From IMG/VR virus record IMGVR_UViG_3300037349_000216, positions 1-47,900 of that record: a stretch of 47,900 nt of DNA; one strand, 5' to 3'. Positions 22,029 to 31,528 of this stretch are shown here, piece after piece (position 1 is the first letter of the stretch; each line of letters opens with the position of its first letter). Source of the stretch: a virus. The position numbers and the translations under genes are program-made. Below the pieces are notes generated by a model. That model was not told the origin of the DNA, did no database searches, and was given only the letters and a program-made list of their open reading frames with translations.

Positions 22029-23139
22029 TGAACTTACCCGCTGCCCATTGTGCAACACTCTTTGGTTCTGGGAGCCAAGAGCGTAAAGTTTTCTCGTCAA
22101 TTTTATCCACCGTGACCTCCTCTTTTGCATTGGGGCAATGGTCAACAATATCCCACATGCCTCCAACACCTAGATTAGTTTCTCGATACTGCCAAACGCC
22201 TTTTCTAAAATGCGTAATGTAGTCTGGATGTTTGCAAGTCGCAATGTAACCAATATGACAGTGGCCTGAGTTTGGGTCCTTTGGATCTGTAGAAGCTGCC
22301 ATATGTAATGGCGACGAATCGTTTGTGATTAAAACCTTACAACGTTGAAGCATCCACACACTTTCTGCTCTAGTGAGTTTATTTCTTAAATCAATACAGC
22401 CATGAGTTTCAACATTCACAGTGGATCTTTTATCAAGAGTATCTGCGCCAATGATGACAGGTGTAATACCTTCTTTTCTAAGATCCAATAAAACTTTATC
22501 CCACCAATCTTTAGGAAATGTTTTTGTCTCCCAATGCTTTCCAGGATGAACAAAAGCAAAGTTTCCTTCGCAAAGTTTATGCGGGTCATTCCCATGCGCA
22601 AGAAAAGCTGGGTAATTAGAACTTAGATAAATCTCACGCTCTGAAACTGGAAGCTGCATTCTTAAAGCGTTAAGGGCTGGATGATCTACACAATTCACAA
22701 TGCAATGGGAGAAAAATTCCCAACTCAAATGATCAGAAGGATAGATCATAGAAAACACGAAATATTTATCCCAAATCGGATGAACCTTGTCAGTGTCGAT
22801 CACATCGTCAAAATAAAGATGCTTAAAAAGTTCTTGATACGGTGTCGCCAGGGTCATTTTGCATTTAGGTCTAAAATTCTTAAGCGCATGACGTAAAGTG
22901 GGCTCTGAGCAAATCTGATCGCCGAGGCCGCCCCAGGTGTTAAATAAAAGATTGTTCTCAACGCCGTTTTGAATCGCAATCATTGTGCGATAAGAAGGAA
23001 TCATCACAGACGGCATTACAACATTATCACTTAAAGAAGGCTTTGCTTTTGGATCTCCACTTAAGATCTTAAGCTCCTTCTTTGTCGAACGATCAGGATC
23101 TTCTATTCTCTCTGCGCTTAATTTTTTAGTAGAGTCCAT
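22018..23139 (-). CDS. GT9-family heptosyltransferase-like protein
   Basis: A 373-residue protein with the glycosyltransferase family 9 layout: GGLGDQICSEP (about 70-80) as the N-terminal Gly loop, VHPGKHWETKTFPKDWW (about 197-213) at the domain junction, VIIGA (about 228) and TNDSSPLHMAAS (272-283) as the nucleotide-sugar loop. Bacterial relatives add heptose to LPS core from ADP-heptose. The gene lies between the tail fibre and endolysin genes, so the product may alter host LPS to block reinfection or stop progeny re-adsorbing. A virion-modifying role is also possible. Confidence 0.85.
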   Translation of the reverse strand: MDSTKKLSAERIEDPDRSTKKELKILSGDPKAKPSLSDNVVMPSVMIPSYRTMIAIQNGVENNLLFNTWGGLGDQICSEPTLRHALKNFRPKCKMTLATPYQELFKHLYFDDVIDTDKVHPIWDKYFVFSMIYPSDHLSWEFFSHCIVNCVDHPALNALRMQLPVSEREIYLSSNYPAFLAHGNDPHKLCEGNFAFVHPGKHWETKTFPKDWWDKVLLDLRKEGITPVIIGADTLDKRSTVNVETHGCIDLRNKLTRAESVWMLQRCKVLITNDSSPLHMAASTDPKDPNSGHCHIGYIATCKHPDYITHFRKGVWQYRETNLGVGGMWDIVDHCPNAKEEVTVDKIDEKTLRSWLPEPKSVAQWAAGKFNEK

Positions 23140-23153
23140 TACCCCACCCCTTT

Positions 23154-24731
23154 CTATTGTTGATAAGCAATCGTAACTTGCTTGGCATTATAGCCTATTA
23201 TCGTTGTCCCGAATCTGGTAGCCCAAGTTAAACTAACAGCGTAACTTACCCCTGGAGTAACCGAAATTTTTGTTCTAGTTCCAGGAAGATTTACGCCCAT
23301 AGGTCTTATCGGACCTGCAACTAATGTCGGACTAGAAATATCTGCATTGTTTCCCGTTCCACATCCGCCTAGAGCATTAAATCCCCAAGAATAAAGTTGT
23401 CCGTATTGATCAACAGCATAAGCGGTAACTCCGCTACTTGATCCATCCGATCCGTAGGTTGACCACATCCATGTAAATGTGTGCCCACCAGCTACCGCAA
23501 CCGGAGAACTAACCGCAACCGTAGATCCTGGATTTAAATTTGCGCCCAACATTCCATTAGCATTTGATCCCCAGGCCCATAAATTTCCAGATACATCTAA
23601 ACCGAACATTGTATTTTTACTTGAGGTTTTTGAGGGGGCTGCAAATAAAACAGCAAAGCTTGTGCCTCCAACAACTTTAACGGGAGAGCTAACGCCGGTA
23701 GTACTTGGACTAAGATTTGCTCCTAATTGGCCCGCAATATTATCTCCCCATAACCAAATATTTCCGGAGAGATCCACTCCGCCGCATCCACCAAAAGATT
23801 GATTGCAGCCTTTTATTAAAGAAGCAAAGCTAATTCCACCTACAACAGCCACAGGAGAACTACGAGAAACTGTGTCACCTGTACCAAGATTTCCGCCTCC
23901 GTTGCCTCCCCAAGCCCACGCTTTTCCTGTGCCGTCTAATGCCACAAAAAAGTTTGCTGCGTAGAATCCACCGATTACTTGTGTGAAAGTATGAGAGCCA
24001 AGAACAGCGACAGGAGAGCTACGAGAGTTTCTATCTCCCACACCTAATTCGCCAGTTATATTTGTGCCCCATGACCAAGCGTTTCCACTAGTATCTAGGC
24101 CGAGAGAAGTATTTGCGGCTAGCACAACAGAGGCCCAAGTTTTTGCGCCCAGAACCAAAGTGGGTGAGCTTCTATTTACCGTGTCGCCTACACCTAACTC
24201 GCCGTTAGGGTTATTTCCCCAAGCCCATAAATTTCCATCCGGAGTTAATGCCATAACGGTGTTATCTCCAAAAGATCCATCTATAATTTTTGAAAATCTT
24301 GCCGATCCCACAACAGCAACAGGTGAGCTTGTAGACTCTGAGTCGGCATTATGACCGCCCGATCCGTTAGGTAAAAGTCCCCAGGTGTAACAATTTCCGT
24401 ACTCATCTAAAGCACTAGCTGAAAAATCTATGTTATAAACTTGGCGCCATTTAGTCCCAGGAACAGAAACTAAAACCGGAGAAGATACAGGAAGATTTGT
24501 GCCTGTCCCCAGCAACATTCCTGGGCCACCGTTACCAATTTGTCCACCTTGACCCCAGGCCCACATATTCTTATTTTGATCTATAAGAAACATGTTTCCC
24601 CAGGCACCTTGCCATTGATTTAAATCTACGGCTTGTGAGGGATAATCAACGATTGCCTCAATACTTGTAACTCCAGCGGGAGGAGTAAACGTGCCGCTAG
24701 CTGTAAAAACTTTGGTTGCTTGATTTCCCAT
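23154..24731 (-). CDS. RCC1-like beta-propeller tail fibre
   Basis: A 525-residue protein with about eight RCC1-type repeats, each with a W-x-WG-x-N-x-x-G-x-LG core (for example NLWAWGNNPNGELGVGD and NAWSWGTNITGELGVGD) and SSPVAV between blades. They should fold into a disc-like propeller. An N-terminal ~30-residue segment and a C-terminal ~45-residue beta region flank it. It is coupled to the upstream fibre gene by a TAATG junction. Propellers of this kind in virion tips usually bind surface ligands, so this is a receptor-binding candidate. Confidence 0.85.
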   Translation of the reverse strand: MGNQATKVFTASGTFTPPAGVTSIEAIVDYPSQAVDLNQWQGAWGNMFLIDQNKNMWAWGQGGQIGNGGPGMLLGTGTNLPVSSPVLVSVPGTKWRQVYNIDFSASALDEYGNCYTWGLLPNGSGGHNADSESTSSPVAVVGSARFSKIIDGSFGDNTVMALTPDGNLWAWGNNPNGELGVGDTVNRSSPTLVLGAKTWASVVLAANTSLGLDTSGNAWSWGTNITGELGVGDRNSRSSPVAVLGSHTFTQVIGGFYAANFFVALDGTGKAWAWGGNGGGNLGTGDTVSRSSPVAVVGGISFASLIKGCNQSFGGCGGVDLSGNIWLWGDNIAGQLGANLSPSTTGVSSPVKVVGGTSFAVLFAAPSKTSSKNTMFGLDVSGNLWAWGSNANGMLGANLNPGSTVAVSSPVAVAGGHTFTWMWSTYGSDGSSSGVTAYAVDQYGQLYSWGFNALGGCGTGNNADISSPTLVAGPIRPMGVNLPGTRTKISVTPGVSYAVSLTWATRFGTTIIGYNAKQVTIAYQQ

Positions 24732-25708
24732 TATCTTCCCCCTATAAACCAGTTAGTGCCGTCACTCCAGAAAGACCATTCACCATAAGGAGCTGACATC
24801 ACATAATCAGCCGCTAAATTTTCTATATTCTCAGAGCCAAATCTATGAAGCGTTATGGCATTAGTGCCTAGGCTTCCAGCAATATCTTTAATTGTAAAGT
24901 GAAAATTCGCTACAGGAGAAGGCAAATCAAATATCATGGCACCATTGGCAGAATTGACAAGAAATAACCTACCGTTATCTCCTGTTAAAAGAGTTGTGCT
25001 CATGGTATAGGGTGAGGCCGATCCTGGATTAATTGCCTTCACTTTTTCGCAAGCGTCATCAAGCTCATCAAGCTGGGCCTGAATGCTTGACCCAGTTGCT
25101 ATAACGTGATTTATGGCCGTAACCGTCAAAGCCGATAAAACCAATCTCTCATCAGTAATAGACCCGCTTCCAGTCATCCCAGTAGCGGCAGTTATGAGCA
25201 CATGAGCTATAACAATATTTCCCGCTGGAAGTGCGGGAGCAACAGGGGATGACCCTGGAGTACCTGCGGTCACTGTTAAAGTGTAACCATCTTCCATGAG
25301 TTTATTCACAGTCTGTAAAGCCACAGGACCAGTGCCGCCAGCTTTGACATATCTTGAAGCCGTTGCAGTCACCGCGAAATTTGGGGCAAGAGATACAACG
25401 TCAATACGATTGTGCGTTGGATCTGCCGCCGTAAAATTTACTGGAATTGCAGCGAGAGACATTATCTCTCTATATTTTGGATTAAACCCAGTCTGCGAGG
25501 AATCATAAAAGAATCCAGACCCTGGCGCAAGAGAACCCACAAGAGCACTTACGTAGGTCATAAGAAAACTTCCACCTACTACGCCATTATTATTAGCGAA
25601 CATATTATAAAGAATCTGATCTTGCAGAGCTTGGTAAACCGCAAGCTGCGAATTATTAAGGTCATTAGATGCGATTTTTTCGTACTCATTTAAGACAAGC
25701 TGCTGCAT
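24731..25708 (-). CDS. Tail fibre / baseplate distal protein
   Basis: A 325-residue protein following the gp48-like gene, in the place of Mu tail fibre S. The N-terminal region has Asn/Gln-rich helices (NDLNNSQLAVYQALQDQILY), and the middle and end are beta-rich with small residues, as in fibres (PALPAGNIVIAHVLITAATG). The C-terminal part (TLHRFGSENIENLAADYV) recalls a capping domain of fibre proteins. No receptor-binding fold assigned. Confidence 0.75.
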   Translation of the reverse strand: MQQLVLNEYEKIASNDLNNSQLAVYQALQDQILYNMFANNNGVVGGSFLMTYVSALVGSLAPGSGFFYDSSQTGFNPKYREIMSLAAIPVNFTAADPTHNRIDVVSLAPNFAVTATASRYVKAGGTGPVALQTVNKLMEDGYTLTVTAGTPGSSPVAPALPAGNIVIAHVLITAATGMTGSGSITDERLVLSALTVTAINHVIATGSSIQAQLDELDDACEKVKAINPGSASPYTMSTTLLTGDNGRLFLVNSANGAMIFDLPSPVANFHFTIKDIAGSLGTNAITLHRFGSENIENLAADYVMSAPYGEWSFWSDGTNWFIGGR

Positions 25709-25719
25709 TTTATCTCTCC

Positions 25720-26331
25720 TTAATCGTCAGTATCGGTGTCACTAGCCGATTTATAAAGTATGTCGTAAGTAGTACCCTCGGCCTTATTTGCCTCGATACT
25801 AGCTATAATGGTTGCTTGAATTGTGGCGTCAACACCGCCCGTCTGTTCTGGAATAATGGCCGTCCACCAATTATAAGTTTTTTGAGAAATTAACCATCGT
25901 GTCCAGTAATCATCAAAATAAGGAATGCCGTTTGTCTCTGTAATATCAGCATCGTCAAAAAATCCGTATTCCTGATTATCAATTAAAAATGCTTCTCCAT
26001 TATTTAAAGCGGCATCAATTACCGATTGAAGTTCAGTTTCTCCGACAGGTAAAAATAAAGAGTTTTGCATTCTAACGGCATATGCAGCCGTCGATTCTCC
26101 AGGGAGTCTAGGGCATTCTCGTTCAGCCCCGATCAGATCAATTACAGGTGCAGAAGATGTAAGTATAAAGCAGGCCGCTTGCTGAGAATCAGTGTCTTCT
26201 TGGATCTGACTAAACATTGCGGCAAGCGAATAATATAAAGCAGCACACTCACCATCAGGCTCTTCAAAGTACCAAGAAGGTACAAACTTCTGCAATTTTG
26301 CATACCATTGATCCGTTGTTAGTGCGCTCAT
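25720..26331 (-). CDS. Baseplate protein, Mu gp48-like (gpI type)
   Basis: A 203-residue protein directly after the baseplate J gene, as gp48 follows gp47 in Mu. The N-terminal segment (WYAKLQKFVPSWYFEEPDG) and a central RLPGESTAAYAVRMQN stretch fit the tail-tip family of gpI/gp48-like proteins, which link the wedge to fibres. The C-terminal acidic Asp/Ser tail is disordered. Confidence 0.78.
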   Translation of the reverse strand: MSALTTDQWYAKLQKFVPSWYFEEPDGECAALYYSLAAMFSQIQEDTDSQQAACFILTSSAPVIDLIGAERECPRLPGESTAAYAVRMQNSLFLPVGETELQSVIDAALNNGEAFLIDNQEYGFFDDADITETNGIPYFDDYWTRWLISQKTYNWWTAIIPEQTGGVDATIQATIIASIEANKAEGTTYDILYKSASDTDTDD

Positions 26332-27749
26332 ACTGTTTGAACCACTCCAGCGAATGCCGTTTCAGGCGTTGTTACTGTCACATCCCCCGTAGGCACAGAG
26401 GTTGTAAATCCCGTTAAATCGTTTGTTCCATCAGGCCCGTAGATTGCCATGATTGCAGCGTTGGCGGTTGTTCGTACAAAATTATTTCCTACACCTAAAG
26501 TGTTTATGTAATTTGTCATCGCTGAAATAATATCGACAGTATTGACACTAAACAAAGAGTAGTTAGGGCCTTCTGGATTCAATGTAAACGAACCTGTCCA
26601 ATCAACCGTTACAGGAGTTGCTCCGGCCACAGTAATATTTACCCCAAAAGCTTCGTAAGGAGCAATTGCCGCTTGCACAGCCGCAATCAAGGCTCCACTT
26701 GCTCCACCATCCACATCGGCAATGTAGAGAGTCACATATGGGATATAAAACCATTGATATTTTCCCGCTATAGCGTCGTCTTGTGGTGCATTGGTTGCAA
26801 TATTCCAATTCACGACAGCCTGCTCTACAAGTACAGGAACCGCTACCACCACACCGGAAACAGTTAAGGCAGTCGCAACAATTGCGGCCTGTGTGGCAGC
26901 TCTTAAAGAAGCTATAAGATTATAAATCAAAGCTCTATAATCAGCGTCGTCTAAAGCATCTTCCCCAGTGGCATTTCCTTCGTTGGTAACTAAAATCGTG
27001 GGATCAAGAAGAGTTGACGAAATTACGTTCAAAGCTCCAGCTACAGCGTTACTTGCTGATCCGGCTACAAGAGCGGTTACACCAATAATAACTCGGCAAT
27101 CAGGTGCAGACCTAGCAGAGAAAAGAATTGTCGCATCTCCTGTACCACTAAATTTTGTTAGCGTGCCAGACGCTGGCGGTAACGTTGTTCCGGTCGTTGC
27201 AAGAGAAACACCGGCGACTATAGTGCTTGCGACCGTATATGAATTTCCTAAAGAGTCTTTATAAACTGCACCAGAAGTTGCGTTAGCTGATTCGACCGTA
27301 AAACCTATACTTCCAGCATCTATTAGACTCACATCTTCATTGGTTGCGTACTGATAAACGTTTCCGTTCGCATCGGGTTGAGTTTGAATTACGGTGCCCT
27401 CTGGAATATCAACCTCTCCGGCATTATTATTGGGACGGGTAAAAATAGCCGTGTCAATAGCGTCGGTTGCCCCAGGTCTGGCAAATGCAGAGCCGTAACG
27501 ATCTACCGCTAATGTCTGAAGATCATCTGGGCCGCCAGTTATTTCTGGGCCGTTTGCTAGAGAAAAAAAGAGTTTATTAAACTGTAAAATATTATAGCGT
27601 TGAAGTTCTAAGCCCGCTACGGAAAATGTTCCTCCTAAACCGTCAACAAGAGATCCATCACTTGTATCAGTTAAGGCCGGAAATTCATCTTGAAGAGTTG
27701 ATATAAATAAATCGTAAAGATCAACCTGCGATTTTAAAGGTAGACTCAT
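26328..27749 (-). CDS. Baseplate wedge protein, Mu gp47 / P2 J-like
   Basis: A 473-residue protein with the baseplate J profile: N-terminal helices (DLYDLFISTLQDEFPALTDT), an AGLELQRYNILQFNKLFFS segment, then beta domains with EGTVIQTQPDANGNVYQY and a C-terminal portion with A-rich helices. It forms the wedge surrounding the hub in contractile tails. It is coupled to its neighbours on both sides by overlaps of a few bases. Confidence 0.88.
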   Translation of the reverse strand: MSLPLKSQVDLYDLFISTLQDEFPALTDTSDGSLVDGLGGTFSVAGLELQRYNILQFNKLFFSLANGPEITGGPDDLQTLAVDRYGSAFARPGATDAIDTAIFTRPNNNAGEVDIPEGTVIQTQPDANGNVYQYATNEDVSLIDAGSIGFTVESANATSGAVYKDSLGNSYTVASTIVAGVSLATTGTTLPPASGTLTKFSGTGDATILFSARSAPDCRVIIGVTALVAGSASNAVAGALNVISSTLLDPTILVTNEGNATGEDALDDADYRALIYNLIASLRAATQAAIVATALTVSGVVVAVPVLVEQAVVNWNIATNAPQDDAIAGKYQWFYIPYVTLYIADVDGGASGALIAAVQAAIAPYEAFGVNITVAGATPVTVDWTGSFTLNPEGPNYSLFSVNTVDIISAMTNYINTLGVGNNFVRTTANAAIMAIYGPDGTNDLTGFTTSVPTGDVTVTTPETAFAGVVQTV

Positions 27750-28165
27750 ACTGCCCCTCCATTAAACGGCTTAAATATCATTGCCTGTTCTGTGTAACCG
27801 ATTGGTGTTACGAAAACCTTTATAATTCCTAACCAAGGCTGATCATCTGAAGCTTCAAAGCTTACGCTATTTATAGATAAAGTTCTAGGATCAAGTGCAA
27901 ACTGCTCTTGAATAAGATCCGCTAATTTTTGCTGGTTCGCAAAAGTACTCGGAGAGTTCTGAAAGTTTCCGACCCCTACACCATACGTAGGCTTATGAAT
28001 CAACGTTCCTGGTACAGTAACCAGCCTATGAAAAAGAGCAAGACGATAATTAGCAAGTCCCGAAACCGTTCCAATATCCCCCCCTGGAGTTATTGTCATA
28101 TCTCCGCCAACATGCGCGATATCTGTTAAGAGCGAATCAACTAGAATATTTCCTAAGCCAGGCAT
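27746..28165 (-). CDS. Baseplate protein, gp25 / Mu gp46-like
   Basis: A 139-residue protein of gpW/gp25-like size and order. MTITPGGDIGTVSGLANYRL and LIHKPTYGVGVGNFQNSP resemble the N-terminal and core regions of Mu gp46, and IQEQFALDPRTLSINSVSF fits the conserved helix-strand. It should initiate sheath assembly in the wedge. Confidence 0.82.
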   Translation of the reverse strand: MPGLGNILVDSLLTDIAHVGGDMTITPGGDIGTVSGLANYRLALFHRLVTVPGTLIHKPTYGVGVGNFQNSPSTFANQQKLADLIQEQFALDPRTLSINSVSFEASDDQPWLGIIKVFVTPIGYTEQAMIFKPFNGGAV

Positions 28166-28770
28166 TAAGTACCCCTCTCAGTGAAAGCTATTTGACTTAA
28201 AATATTTGTAGCTTGGTCAGTTAAATAAGTTTCTTGAAACTCTTCTAAAGATTCTACCACACTTGGGTCTAGAGTTACAGGTCCAGCCGAAGATTGGCCA
28301 ATTTGAGGAGCAGTTAAAAATGCGTTCGCCAGGGCATTTAAAGCGTTTAATACCACATCTCCTAAGACCAAAGGAGAGCTTGGATTTATATCGGGCCTTG
28401 CAAGGCCGATCTTAGTGTCAGACCCAAAGAAAGCCATCTTTCCCGCTCTGGCATATTTTACCATACTGCCATCTTCAGCAAGCTGAGGAATCTGTTCGTC
28501 ACTATTAGTTATACTCTTTATAATAAAAGATTCGTCGGGGTGCCCGTCAACACTAGCGACAAGTACCAAGTCTTTAACTTGTGGAAAAGAGATGTCTAAA
28601 ACATCGCTCCATGCAACCTCGCACCATATCTGTCTATTTTCTGGCAACAAAGTTACAAGAGCACGAAGTTTATTTTTATCTAAAGAAAGCCCCGTCTGTG
28701 CAATAGTGCCTATGCCTATATGAAGTCTTTGATCTTTAAAAACTTCTTTTAGAAAATCTAATTCGTTCAT
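28165..28770 (-). CDS. Tail spike/puncturing protein, Mu gp45-like
   Basis: A 201-residue protein between hub and gp46-like genes. An N-terminal OB-fold-like section (RALVTLLPENRQIWCEVAW, then SFPQVKDLVLVASVDG) is followed by a KMAFFGSDTKIGLARPDINP segment and a helical C-terminus rather than the usual His-rich iron-binding tip. In Mu, gp45 forms the membrane-piercing needle. Confidence 0.7.
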   Translation of the reverse strand: MNELDFLKEVFKDQRLHIGIGTIAQTGLSLDKNKLRALVTLLPENRQIWCEVAWSDVLDISFPQVKDLVLVASVDGHPDESFIIKSITNSDEQIPQLAEDGSMVKYARAGKMAFFGSDTKIGLARPDINPSSPLVLGDVVLNALNALANAFLTAPQIGQSSAGPVTLDPSVVESLEEFQETYLTDQATNILSQIAFTERGT

Positions 28771-30341
28771 GCAATACCTGCGCTTCCAATAGCGGTGTTA
28801 TTGGTATCAAAACCTCTTTGGGTGGTATCCAAAACATTGTAAAATTCAATATGAAGCTTCCAGCCTTGCTCATGATCTAATGACATTGTATGACTCTTAA
28901 TCTGAAATCTAGGCGAGAATTTTCCGAAACAATTAGCAAATACGTTTGCAATGGCGTTGCTGTATCCACGTTGCACAAGATATTGTGTTCGTGCTGAGAC
29001 ATCCTGTACTCTTGATATTGCTTTTAAATCTTCCGGATAAAGTTCCAAAGAAATTGTCTGTCCCTTTTGGATTTGAGTAAGATCATACTGCACGTTTGAG
29101 TCTATAGAATTTCCTAATGCATCTCTGTTTGATCCGCGTCCTTGCATCTCAAAAGTGTCCATGGAACCCTCTAGCTGCTGCAAGGAGTACTGTTCGTATA
29201 TGGTCTGACCAATTTGAACAAGGGCTTGTTTATTCGCTATTTTATCGCCAGGAATGGGAAATACTAATGTAGGAGCTGGCTGTTGTGCAACCAATGCTCC
29301 GCTAGGGTCGAGGGTTGGAGCCATAACAGTGGTACGCTGTATTTGATAAGCATTCGCCCACTCTAAGGTCGCATCTTGTGGAATAGTAGCGGACAAAACA
29401 CTCTTACCGATTCTTGTGGTAACCCTAACGTTAAATCCTTTAAGCCTGCCTAACTTTCGTTTCATGGAAAAATTTTTAACGTTTTTTCCGTAAATAAATT
29501 TTATGTCATCAGTGAAGAGCCTATTTCTTGGTGTAGCTAAAATAATAGTCGGCACCGTCTGATTTGTATTTTGATTTAAAACAAGATCCATATAAGCAAC
29601 GAGGCCCGCCTTACCAACAAAACTCTGGATGATATCCCAATAAGAATCGTGTTTTCCCATATTGGTGTTAGCCGTTCCTATAGACCCAAAATCTGGATCA
29701 TATGAGCCTAAAATTGGTAGTGGTCCAACCACGCGAGAAGTATCCACATTAATTTTTTGTGTGGCAGGAAATCTCTGCAATAGAGATTTAATGGCAACAT
29801 CAATGGGCTGAGTATTGGAAAACGGAGAAATTAAAGTTCCAATAGTATTCTGATATTTTTGATCAATCAAAATAGAGGAGCAGTCCCTACCCTCAAAGTG
29901 TACCTCTCTTTTCGCATCATTAAATTCTACGCTTTCGTCATCGACAAAGCCGTTAAAAATAACGTTAGGTATTGGAGCCGCTGGCGGTCCAGATACGACA
30001 TCTCCATTAGCATTCGTAGCTTGAGCATTTGCTGTCAATGGAGTCGGTGAGCCAGGCTGTATAGTGTTCAAAGATCCATCATCGTTATAGAGTCTACCCA
30101 TATCTTGAAGATAAATAGTTACGCCGCAAGTTCTGATAGATCTTGGATCAAAGGGAAAGTTTTTATAGTCAAGATCCATAGAAAATGTATCCGCACTTCT
30201 GTAGTCATTTCTAACCACAGACACACGCTTTGCCTGCACGATAATTCTCTGCATCTTATTTAAATCAACAGCACTCGTAAGCTGAAAATCTTCAGGCAAA
30301 ATATTTAATTCAACCGCAGCTTGGGGGTAATAATAACTCAT
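28767..30341 (-). CDS. Baseplate hub protein, Mu gp44 (P)-like
   Basis: A 524-residue protein in the hub (gpD/gp27/gp44) position, between the LysM protein and the spike. The N-terminal beta domain has VVRNDYRSADTFSMDLDY, typical of hub fold domain 1. The central VHFEGRDCSSILIDQKYQNT and DSYWDIIQSFVGKAGL fit the family. It forms the trimeric hub connecting tape measure and spike. Confidence 0.82.
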   Translation of the reverse strand: MSYYYPQAAVELNILPEDFQLTSAVDLNKMQRIIVQAKRVSVVRNDYRSADTFSMDLDYKNFPFDPRSIRTCGVTIYLQDMGRLYNDDGSLNTIQPGSPTPLTANAQATNANGDVVSGPPAAPIPNVIFNGFVDDESVEFNDAKREVHFEGRDCSSILIDQKYQNTIGTLISPFSNTQPIDVAIKSLLQRFPATQKINVDTSRVVGPLPILGSYDPDFGSIGTANTNMGKHDSYWDIIQSFVGKAGLVAYMDLVLNQNTNQTVPTIILATPRNRLFTDDIKFIYGKNVKNFSMKRKLGRLKGFNVRVTTRIGKSVLSATIPQDATLEWANAYQIQRTTVMAPTLDPSGALVAQQPAPTLVFPIPGDKIANKQALVQIGQTIYEQYSLQQLEGSMDTFEMQGRGSNRDALGNSIDSNVQYDLTQIQKGQTISLELYPEDLKAISRVQDVSARTQYLVQRGYSNAIANVFANCFGKFSPRFQIKSHTMSLDHEQGWKLHIEFYNVLDTTQRGFDTNNTAIGSAGIA

Positions 30342-31528
30342 AAATTAGGAATCTCCAGTATCGTTCCATTAACGAGAACCGTTGATTCTAACTTGTTATG
30401 ATCATAAATATTTGTCCAATAATCTTGGACACCATAAAAACGAATAGAAATATTTTGAAGCGTATCGCCCTGTTTCACCTTATAACGAGCTTTAGGAACA
30501 GAGAGCGAAAGATTTTTAAACGTTGCTTCTAGCTGTGCCAGCATTTGCGCCAGGGTGACGGTCCCCGCCTGAGCCTCTAATATATATTGAATATTTGTAT
30601 AAAAACTAGCTGCCTGACTTACAGAGCCGCCGGAACTTGAGTAGTTTGCAAAGCTGTTGCTTAACCCGTTTATCTGGCGACTAAAGCTTGAAATATTGGC
30701 TTGAGCATTTTTGATTAGTCCTAATGCTCTATTAGCACTGGCTTCAATATCACTTGCTGTACTGATTACAGTCTGAACAAAATTTGTCACTAACGCTATG
30801 TTCTTTGCAACTCCCCCAATGATGTTATTTAGAAGACCGGCAATGCTTTGAGGCATCGTTTTAGGGATAGCCGAATAAGAAGCTTGAAACGCAGCAGCTT
30901 GCGAAATTAAAGTCGTATTCAATTGACCAGGTACTTGCTTCTCATCTGCGGCAAATTTCCCATTTACAGGTTGTTGATCGCTGATTATCTGAAACGTTAT
31001 CTCATAATCAATCCAAGAAAGTTTATTTAGCTTCCAAGAATTTTTCTCTAAAAATCCAAATCTCCACCAAGAGCCCTTCTGCCCAGAAAATCCAAATCTT
31101 AAAAGATTTCCCCTATCACACATTTCATCAAGAGCTTGAGACATGATGTAAGAAACACCGTAGTAATTTGCGGTCTTATAACGTTTATCTTTAAATCTTC
31201 CTTTTATAACAAGTGGGGGTTGTTGGCCGCCCATGATTTGTACCGAAGCTTCGGGATTTCCTGGGTAGTACTCCTTTACAATTTTCTGCTCACGCTCCCA
31301 TGGGAAAGGTTGCATAGGCATCATGTTACCTACTAGAGCTAAATCCATTCCAGGAACACCCTTTTGAGCTATACCATTTATGTATTCTGTAATTTGAAAG
31401 CCGCCTGGAAAATCCTGGGGCATCTCCTTATCAGTAGGAACATTTTGAGTAAATGGATTAGCAATAGCCGCCTGAATGGTGTCTAAAGAACTAGATCCAG
31501 AGGCCGCACTAGAATCTGAAACACCCAT
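30338..31528 (-). CDS. LysM-containing tail protein at the Mu N (gp43) position
   Basis: A 396-residue protein immediately after the tape measure. The N-terminal ~190 residues look like a baseplate/hub-associated beta domain. The middle is helical and Ala/Ser-rich. The last ~50 residues are a LysM fold (ARYKVKQGDTLQNISIRFYG), which in tails (T4 gp53, XkdP-like) binds cell wall or baseplate partners. Unlike gp53, the LysM is fused to a large N-terminal part. Confidence 0.78.
   Translation of the reverse strand: MGVSDSSAASGSSSLDTIQAAIANPFTQNVPTDKEMPQDFPGGFQITEYINGIAQKGVPGMDLALVGNMMPMQPFPWEREQKIVKEYYPGNPEASVQIMGGQQPPLVIKGRFKDKRYKTANYYGVSYIMSQALDEMCDRGNLLRFGFSGQKGSWWRFGFLEKNSWKLNKLSWIDYEITFQIISDQQPVNGKFAADEKQVPGQLNTTLISQAAAFQASYSAIPKTMPQSIAGLLNNIIGGVAKNIALVTNFVQTVISTASDIEASANRALGLIKNAQANISSFSRQINGLSNSFANYSSSGGSVSQAASFYTNIQYILEAQAGTVTLAQMLAQLEATFKNLSLSVPKARYKVKQGDTLQNISIRFYGVQDYWTNIYDHNKLESTVLVNGTILEIPNL

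Noticed and set aside
23479-24354. Plus-strand frames opposite the RCC1-like gene
   Set aside because: Shadows created by the repeated codon pattern of the propeller gene.
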